From assembly GCA_963920635.1 (NCBI GenBank), contig OY987298.1, positions 122,397,735 through 122,461,734 of the forward strand: a stretch of DNA of 64,000 nucleotides. Reading direction: 5' to 3'. The notes under the pieces are model-generated. The model was given only the letters and a program-made list of their open reading frames with translations. It had not been told where the DNA came from and did not search any database. Source of the stretch: Pseudeuparius sepicola. Lineage: Eukaryota > Arthropoda > Insecta > Coleoptera > Anthribidae. The position numbers and the translations under genes are program-made. Shown here one piece after another: positions 56,364 through 64,000 of this stretch; position 1 is the first letter of the stretch, and each line of letters begins with the position of its first letter.

Positions 56364-57410
56364 CAAGGGCGCCCATATAAAATATTTTAGGGGGGGGGGC
56401 AAAATTAAAAAAGTTTGGGTAAGAGTAACAAATAAACAATTTTTAATGTCAACCAACCTAAGCAAAATACAAGAAAAAATTAAAACAATAAAACAAAACT
56501 AGAGCTAGGCTAGCTCTGAATCGATAATTGGTTTATGTGATTATGGCCCCGTTAAATTTTGTATAATATTTCAGGGGTTTGTTTTATGCAGGGTGAGTTT
56601 TTTTCGATGCCCACTCTGGGGATCTCGGAAACTAGCAGAGCTAGAACAAAGGTTAAATGGGGAAAGAATTGCAGTTTTGAATGCTCAATCTAATGCCCCT
56701 TTTGGATTTTAAAAAGAGTTCACGGCTATTTTGAAAAAAGTGATTTTTTGCTATTTCTTCAGGTCTCTGTAGCTCCGTTATTTCTGATTATACAGAAAAA
56801 CTGTAGAGACAAAAATTGTAGATAATTTTGGGCTTACTAAGATAATCTGATCCAATTTGTTATGTTGTTTGTGATTTTTGAGATATGACATAAACTTGTG
56901 TTTTTTTAAATGTAAATCATAGTTGGCTGTGGCCTTATAAAATCGGCCATTTTTTGATCTTTCCAAAGATGTAATACTCGGCATAGTTATTACAAAAAAT
57001 AAAAGAGCTATGGCTAATTTTCTGTTTTTTTTTTATTTTTACATAGTCAGCCATGGAATATTTTCATAATTACGTTCTATTGTATAATAGGACATACTTC
57101 AAACTTTCAAATATTTTATTTTTAGCTGGTGATAAAATGTAACAAAATAAAACACCTTGACCTTTTTTAAAAATCCAAAAGGGGCATTAGATGGAGCATT
57201 CAAAACTGCAATTCTTTCCCCATTTAACCTTTGTTTTAGCTCTGCTAGTTTCCGAGATCCCCAGAGTGGGCATCGAAAAAAAAACACCCTGTATACCTGG
57301 AAGAATATGAAAATAATCTTTTCCTCAACTATAATAATATAAAATATAACGCGAAGAAATTTTGAGAATCTCCGGGGGGGGGGGGGCACGTGCCCCTATG
57401 GGCGCCCATG
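56364..57410. mobile_element. hAT-like element inside the mariner copy
   Basis: Ends CAAGGGCGCCCATA and ATGGGCGCCCATG are inverted and followed or preceded by long G runs, as in the hAT element at 37929. The flanks share CACCAG (56358-56363; 57411-57416), shorter than the 8 bp usual for hAT, perhaps by mutation. The host reading frame (Ala-Thr-Pro-Val) shows the target exactly. It contains a foldback MITE. Confidence 0.65.
56589..57291. mobile_element. Foldback MITE, same family as 42926-44129
   Basis: The ends CAGGGTGAGTTTTTTTCGAT are inverted. The right flank is TA; the left is TG. It shares its arm sequence with 42926-44129 but is about 500 bp shorter. It is the innermost layer: MITE in hAT in mariner in a host intron. 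Confidence 0.85.
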
Positions 57411-58189
57411 CACCAGTTAATACCCGAGAAGATCTTACACAAAGGATAAACCGACGCTGCCCAACACCTTGACAACCAGAATTACCAAGTCGGAAATAAG
57501 AAGACGCTGCCGAGCATGTATACGAAATAAGGGCTCTCATTTTCAACTAGATTTGTAATAATTAGGTACTAATATGAAAATAATAAAAAATTAAACGCTA
57601 TTTTACGTTTTATACTGTTCAACTAAAAATAAAAACCGTATCAAAGGTTTTTGGTATCATTGTACCTTGTTGGATAGCTATTGCAATAAGAAAGTTTTGA
57701 AGAACTTTGTACACATATTGCTTGGTGATTTTTGTAAAATTAACCTATAAGTAATTTTGATACCTTATTTTTTTTTAAATATTTTTGACAACTTTTTATT
57801 AAAAATTTTCCTATGGTATAAATATTTCCGGACTTTTTTCATTCCAAACATAAGGCCATAGCGTTGGTCAAGTAATCGAGTTGAAAAGTTTAAAAAAAGT
57901 TCTGTACATTTTTTGGTTACTAATTTTTAAAACATTAAGGTCTACGTTTTTGAGAAAAAAAGAAAAATTGAAATATCTCAAAAACTATTAAGTTTTGCAT
58001 AATGCATATTAGGTTTAAATTTACTCCTTACCTCCTCCCCTAATATATCTCCAAATAAATGTATCGAATTATCAAACAACCCAGTATACCTACTATTCCT
58101 ACTTATTGGGACTGTGCCACACAAACTTCTAAAAATAATTTTACCTTAATTCACACAATTCCGAACATCGTACCTCTAATTATTTTCAG

Positions 58190-58387
58190 GGGAAGGAGTG
58201 GGACCCTCATATCGAGTTCTAGGAGAGCGTCCAGTTTTCAGGCTACACACTTTAGAAGCTGGCCGAGAATATCAAGTTCTAGTTTACGCTGAGAACGCTA
58301 GGGGGCGCAGTGAACCGCAGGTGCTCCCTAATGTCCGAGTCAAAGGGACTCAGTCCGTCGCAGGACTCCCCTCAGCTGCTGTTCCTC
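58190..58387 (+). CDS. Sidestep-family receptor, fibronectin III exon 2
   Basis: This 198-bp exon encodes 66 residues: the second half of the FN3 domain with FRLHTLEAGREYQVLVYAEN and ARGRSEPQVL, i.e. the L-x-AG-x-x-Y-x-V-x-V-x-A-x-N-x-x-G-x-S signature. It ends in a short linker (GTQSVAGLPSAAVP) that should lead to the transmembrane segment. Acceptor TATTTTCAG ends at 58189; donor GTAAGT follows 58387; both phase 1. No transmembrane exon was found downstream, so the gene continues outside the window. Confidence 0.85.
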
Positions 58388-60800
58388 GTAAGTCACTCTA
58401 TACCTAGTCATGAACCTAGTTTTTTAAGGACATTAAGTGTAAAACACAAATCACCGTCACATTTGATGGACTAGCCCTATGGTCCTCCTTCAAATAAATT
58501 TCAATTTACCTACGCGACACTCGTAAGGACAATGTTTACAAAAATTATAGATATAATGGCATGGCACAATAGCTATTTTAAAAAAACTCATGTTTCTCCT
58601 TAACTTTGTGTTAACATTTTTTTTGCATTGTTATGATTTAGTAAGAGAGCAACCGCTAAATAAGTTTCTTCGGTTATTTATGCGGCAAAATATATCGAGT
58701 ACCGATTTGGAGTTAAGAAAAAACGAACATCATATATCCTTCTGAAAATTTTCATATGGGCACAATAACGCACAAACATATTTTCTTAATAACTTTTTCC
58801 GATTTTTCCCAATTTTTTATTTTAAATGTCAAATTTGGCAGGCATGGGCTGTAACGTCACGACCCTCTTTAGGCGCAATAATTATAGTATAAACAAAACA
58901 TGCACCAACATATCCCAAAATCAGATTTTCAAAAAATAGAACAATAAATTATTCCCATTTGCTTCAAATTTTATTAATAGCACTGTATAAGTTTACTAGC
59001 ACTTTTGTATCTTCTGTGAAAGAAAAAAGAGTATTCTTGCTTACTTCACAGATGATTATGAGCCGGTATAATAAACAAAAAAATCTACCAACAATTGATT
59101 GCCGAAAAATTTGATGTTTATATTAGATCTTTCGAATGTTTTTCTTTCATTGAAATTGTCTGACTGCGACTCCACCACGAAAATTATATCTTTTTTGTTC
59201 GTTGTTTGTTTTGTGTAACCCCCTTTCCTCATCGACAAATTAGCGCCATGAAGTTACAACTACTGCAGTTTTGTTTAAATTTTGATATTATTGCTCATCT
59301 GGTCACGAATTTCCGTTAGGTGAAAAAAATATTTTCTTTTAAAAATGCAGTTTATTATTATATTAGATTTAATCACTCCATATGTCGACAAATTTATATG
59401 TCGAAATTTCATATGTTTCATTTTATAATACTTCACTTTTATGTGGACAAACTCTAACTCAGAATCTAGGTAATATTTGCCAAACAAGTGGAGATTTATT
59501 TTAATACATATCAGGGCACGGTTTGCTTTAAGCAACCAATAGCAGAGAAATGTGTAGGAAAATAAAATCGAATTACCTTGTATATTAATAAAATTCATAG
59601 TTACTCTATTCAAAATAGGAAAAGTTTTTTTTACTTTGACAAATACCGTGAAATAATTAAAAAAATAAATTATTAGCCATGAAACTATGACAGATAGCAA
59701 AAACTGTAAAGAGGAAGTTCTTGTTTTAAATTAAAAGCTGCATTAAATACAATTCCCGCATAACCACCTGCCTTTACTTGATAAACTTGGCAATATCACG
59801 TTTTGCATCTATCCGGCAATATGGCAAACCGAATTTTGTTTAAAGATCTTTCCTAGTTTCGGAAATCATGACCACCTTGTATCTTCAAAACGAGGGAACT
59901 AAAAGGAAAAGGTCATAAAAACTAGCATTTTGAAAAATGTTCTGTAGCGATCATCAAGGTTTGTGAAAATAAAACGGAGTCACCCTGTATGTAGATACAA
60001 ATCATCTAATAAAACGGTTATTGTGGCTACATAAATCTGTGCTACATCCTTTGGAAGTAGGAAGTCAATGTACGCTATGATGTACGCTAACTAAATGATG
60101 CGAACTATTAACAGTTACTAACTATTAGGATCATATAAATAATACTCCTATTTTGCACCTGGTTCAAGGTAATTTTATCTACGTTTAACGCCTCTTCAAA
60201 CAATCTTATACTCTTTGCTGGTAAATTGTCTTGTTGATTGGATTTGGGCTGGGGCGTAGGGATTGTTGCGATTATTCTCTGACATCTGCGGTGCCGCAAT
60301 TAAAATTTTACTCCGTTTTATAGTACACCCTGGAGGATCTGAATTCGGCGCAATATTTAACAAAAGAGATGAAACTAATAAAAATGTTTAAGAAGGTATG
60401 TTTAAAATTTCAATGCGGCATTCGATTTCTATATAATTCCTATGTTAGGGAAACGTCATTTATGTAATTCAAGACCTTGTTCAAATAATTATTTCGCAGA
60501 TCGAGTGGCTCATCATGATTTCCAAACTATTTTCAGTATAGATATATCTGAATTTGCCAAACAAATATTATAAAAAAATACGTTTTATCTATCTAAAAAA
60601 TAAACGAGAAAGTAAATTCTGAATGAAAAACCCTAATTATTTACGAGTATAAACAAAAAATATAAACCGGGACCACCCTTACCTAAAGAAAGAGCAAAAT
60701 ACAATAAGAGCAGTGACTATAGAAAAAATTGTAGTCACTGATAAGAGTAATATTAATGGGAAGGGTTTATCGTGTCACTAAGTTCCGCTGGGCGAAAAAG
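58388..60800. other. Intron, no further exon found
   Basis: AT-rich. About 58770-58870 and 59930-59995 carry MITE-like words (GTCACCCTGTATGTAGATAC at 59977) without clear partners. The minus frame 59275-59700 is long but has no domain and is composition-driven. Confidence 0.4.
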
Positions 60801-60859
60801 CTCGCGACTTAAGTGCCCACAGTAATACCGCGACTTCTAAATTCTAGAATGAATTTAAT

Positions 60860-61265
60860 AGTATATTATACACTTAGGTTGAGAAGTGAGCCATTATATA
60901 CCGAGCTTTTTTATATCCTGAGGCGCGTAGCGCCGGAGGATATAATATGCGAGGTAAATAATGGCCTTCTCAACCGAAGTGTATATAGAATTTTTTTTAC
61001 TACTAACATTGAAATATTGACATATTTTAGTTTATTTTAGTCATTTCTCGATTTTTTTAAATACTTCGAAATATCAAGTAGCCTGGGAGTTCAGTTGTCA
61101 AGCTGATAAAATGACACTAATCTTTAAATGTCATATAGAAAATTTTTCATTATTTACCTATGTATTTTTTTATTATCATTATTTACTTAGGGTGAGAAAT
61201 ATTACTTCTCATTAGAGGAATGAGGTAAATAATGGTGATTTCTCACGTTAGTAGTAAAAAAAATA
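60860..61265. repeat. Tandem hairpin-forming repeats
   Basis: About 60870-60990 folds as nested inverted repeats around GGCGCGTAGCGCC, with TATATCC/GGATATA and TTGAGAAG/CTTCTCAA outside. About 61180-61260 repeats the outer part (GTGAGAAAT/ATTTCTCAC, GAGGTAAATAATGG). They look like two diverged copies of one hairpin unit. Confidence 0.55.
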
Positions 61266-64000
61266 GTTTTAAAGCAGTAATGCATCCATTGGCAGCGATT
61301 TTTTTTTACAACTCCATATTGTTCCACAATTTTCGGGAAATATCGGTTCTTCAGCCAATCATAATATAATTAATAAGCCAAGCTTTCGATCAATGTGACC
61401 TTCGTCATTGTATTAATTGTTATTTAATTTTAACATATATATTTTCATTTCGTATAAATATGTAAAAATATTTATTATTTTTTTAATATTGTAGAAAATA
61501 AAAATTAATTTTTACATTTATTTTTTTTTTTCATAAGGTGATGAATTAGGTACCATTAATTTTTAATGAATACTCCGAAGAGTTCAGGTTTCAAAAATGT
61601 TGGTGAATTGCTTTGAGAACGTTAGGAAATGTGAGCTCCCTTCTTGAATTTCGGGCTTACGGTGCGTTGAATTAATAGTAATTAATGGGTTCCCTCATAA
61701 AACGGGGTTAAATTTTGATTGCCGCTTGGCGTTACAGAATAATCGCAGCTATTCCTCCGCCCAAGTCTTAGTCATAGTTCCCGAGCCGAGAATATGCTAT
61801 TTTGAGGGTGAGATATTATAATTATTGCGATATGTCTTGTTTTCACTCTATTCGCAATCTGGGCTGAGTTGATAGTTAGGCGTTAAACGAAGATATTATT
61901 GCGCTACGTCGGAAATAAAGGCCGCATATTAAATTGTGTCTGTGGAAGATAACGGTAGTCTTTATTTATTGCGGGAACTTCAGGCCAAATGCCTGGCGGG
62001 GGATTTCTGCCACTTTCGTATTTTGGATACCATGAAACCAGTTGTAATTACCACTTTTTCGTAAATAAACATTTCTTTAATCCCAATCCTCTATAATTTC
62101 AGAGGATATTAAGTGTATCACATTGTCATGAAAGTTGTATTGGTTGCACATATTATTTAAACACACTGAATTATTACGTAACAATTGAAACCTCACACTC
62201 AATTCGTTTTTTTTTTCGCCCTAGAAACAAAATGTTTTATATACAATATACAGTGTGACAAACAAAGTCTGCACCATAAGGGACAAACTACTGTTTGCAG
62301 AATTACTTAAATTTTGACAGCTTCAGCAGTTTGGGCTTGTACAAGGATAAAAAAATGATGTAAGCTATGGCATTTTACTATGGCTTTAAAGAGTTTTCCG
62401 AAATAAAAATAATCGCCACCCCTCTCCAGCACAAGCATATATGTTTGCTTGTAAAATTTTGTTGAAAAAAATATAGTGTATATTGTGTAATAAACTAAGA
62501 TCATAGTATGGTGTGTCTAGATGTACGAAAAATTTACTGAAATATTTGGTAATTTCAACTGAAAAAAAAACCATTTTTAAAGCATAACATTTTTTTAATG
62601 AAATAGTAAAGAAAGTTTATTCTTACATATGATTTTTAGGAATACTTACTCATATATTACAGGTCATATAAATTTATTAATCTTACATAAGAAGTCTTAT
62701 CGTATGTAATATCACAAGTGCCGGAAATTGTATCGATAATTTGTTAGAAAGCGCTATTTTGTCTAATGTCTACATGTTTACATTTCCAAAACGACTCATT
62801 TTGAACGAGTTTATTGACAGCTTCGACTGTAGCGATCGAGTAAACAAACGTGACGCTTGGATATCCAAGGCAAATGCGATTATATCTACCTACACTCTGT
62901 TAGCGTTGGTTTATGTTCTGAACGTGTGTCATAAATTTAAACGGAGACGGAGGTCTAATAACAACAATTTAGCAATGTAAAAGATATATTATATATTCAT
63001 TGATACAATGCTTAATAATACCGCAACATAATTTAAAAGCTGCACAATTTGGAACCGTGTAAAACACACCAATTTTAAGAAGTACGTGTTTGCATCGATC
63101 AGATTCGCGGGTGTTAAGCAACGAAGTGATAATTGCACAAGGGGTATTACCGCTTTGGTTTTGCACAAGTGCGGTTATCGCTAGCAGAGGCATATGATTG
63201 GTTGGATTTTTATGGAAGGAGCTACCTTATTGGATGCAAGCAGTATGAGGGAAATAATCAATTAAATCCTATTTCATGAGCAACTAAATCTAGATAAGCT
63301 GCAGAGACCCTCTGTCTGGGATTTAGCCTCAGCTTTCCGGAAGGAGATGACGATTATCACTAAAACAATAATTTACATCACAGGATGTCAAAATTATTAA
63401 TATGTATCTTATAGAAACGATTTTTTCCGTAATTAATGCTAAGACATAATAATGGAAAACTAAGGATATAATTTATTTTAATTAGATATTTTTTTCATGT
63501 TCTTTATCTGCTGAAACTCTTCCCATAGAGCACATTTTATTAATTATTGCAATGACTGTTTGTGATTACACATTCTCTCTATCTCCCACAACACTATAAA
63601 AACTATCAAATGTTTTTTGGAACATTGTTTGTACGAGGACCACAATAATTTTGTTGAGTGATATACATTTTTTTTTTTATTTTAGAAATGTCCATACCTT
63701 TACTGTGAATGACAAACAAAAATGCTGCTTCAAATTCGTACACAATAACTCACGGTAAAATGCTTGCTAATTGTCTATTTCAATATAGCTCCGGGGGCAA
63801 TGCATTACGTTTTATAAAATGTACGGAGTTAAATTGGAAAGCACAGACTAAAACGGTGACAGTTTATTTTCTGTTCAATAATAGCAGTTGGAGCATTTTC
63901 ATCAGAAATGTCAGGTAATGATGGAATACAACGTGAAGGTAATTTTGAATAAAATTTAGAAACCTTAGGTGACGGAAGATGTAAAAGGAATATAAATATT
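61266..64000. other. Intron or downstream region, no gene seen
   Basis: AT-rich. A less AT-biased stretch at about 61600-62050 has stops in all frames and might be conserved non-coding sequence. A lone MITE-like end (CAGTGTGACAAACAAAG at about 62251) has no visible partner. Small frames at 62741-62980 and 63709-63918 show no domain. Confidence 0.35.

Larger units (their letters stand above)
55985..57555 (+). pseudogene. IS630/mariner-type transposase, interrupted
   Basis: From about 55985 to 56220 the frame gives YSFQRKFSVNVWMGLIGRYL, then YDLPVLLEDVPLDVRERM with FQKD, the DDE core with the second Asp. After a deletion and frameshift, LLDQRFPNHWIGRAARSPDL and WGHMKEIVYATPA follow to 56363. 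The remaining PVNTREDLTQRI and a tail with IRRRCRACIRNKGSHFQLDL resume at 57411 after the nested insertion. The N-terminal DNA-binding part is missing; the first ~40 codons of the longer open frame (from 55845) are antisense of the inverted copy. It cannot encode an active enzyme. Confidence 0.75.
55226..58040. mobile_element. Palindromic mariner-type element with inverted transposase pieces
   Basis: The ends are GGGGAGGAGGTAAGGAGTAA and its complement, both with TA flanks (55224-55225; 58041-58042). The arms (about 55226-55960 and 57411-58040 plus 56260-56357) are inverted copies, each carrying the 3' part of a DDE transposase gene. A hAT-like element (56364-57410) interrupts the right copy. 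Confidence 0.85.
55120..58189 (+). other. Intron splitting the FN3 domain
   Basis: A 3070-bp phase-1 intron, of which 55226-58040 is one transposon with its own passengers. Without that insertion and one TA copy it would be about 253 bp. Confidence 0.75.

Noticed and set aside
59275..59700. 141-residue minus-strand frame, the longest after the last exon
   Set aside because: Very high Ile, Lys, Phe and Tyr content from AT-rich DNA; no domain, no splice or promoter context.
62741..62980. 79-residue frame with a hydrophobic segment as a possible transmembrane exon of the receptor
   Set aside because: It lacks a phase-1 acceptor at the right place, and the residues before the hydrophobic part do not fit a juxtamembrane linker.

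Overview
The window looks like insect (at least arthropod) nuclear DNA. It is AT-rich, spliced, and dominated by mobile-element copies. The order cannot be fixed from sequence alone. The only host gene I can support lies on the + strand. Three exons (8889-9182, 54943-55119, 58190-58387) splice in phase 1 at every junction and encode the last immunoglobulin-type domain and the fibronectin type III domain of a Sidestep-family cell-surface adhesion receptor. Earlier Ig exons and the transmembrane and cytoplasmic exons lie outside the window. The first intron seen is about 45.8 kb and holds almost everything else; the second is about 3.1 kb and is almost entirely one transposon.

Region by region. 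1-8 kb: a TA-flanked foldback MITE (67-1081), then a composite element (1977-7994) carrying a CR1/Jockey-type LINE (ORF1, then ORF2 with endonuclease and RT) and a further MITE (7055-7971). 8.9-9.2 kb: Ig exon. 9.2-28 kb: intron with decayed repeats, several palindromic MITEs, a 360-bp element with a 9-bp target duplication, a THAP-like broken exon, RTE-like 3' ends, a Merlin-like element with an 8-bp duplication (22841-23565), three diverged copies of an unexplained ~350-bp module, and an orphan Cys/His-rich ORF (27121-27519). 29.2-30.4 kb: palindromic MITE. 31.2-40.7 kb: a set of nested palindromic elements, interrupted by a complete but broken Ty3/Gypsy element (32189-37342, minus strand, TTAT duplication) and by a hAT element (37929-38809, 8-bp duplication). 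41.8-45.4 kb: RT relic, tRNA-Pro-like relic and a 2.5-kb hAT element containing a foldback MITE. 46.7-52.5 kb: three more TA-flanked foldback MITEs. 53.1-54.9 kb: a Penelope-like element with inverted terminal repeats, inserted 33 bp before a host exon. 55.2-58.0 kb: a palindromic mariner-type element with inverted transposase pieces and two further nested insertions. 58.4-64 kb: intron or flank with little that can be identified.

The mobile elements do not form one pathway. They are layered insertions whose order can be read from who interrupts whom and from target duplications. No CRISPR array, rRNA, intact tRNA or host promoter was found. No single undescribed system is proven. The best leads are the Penelope-like element with hammerhead-like motifs beside a splice site, the multi-level palindrome nest, the triplicated intronic module, and the orphan Cys-rich ORF.
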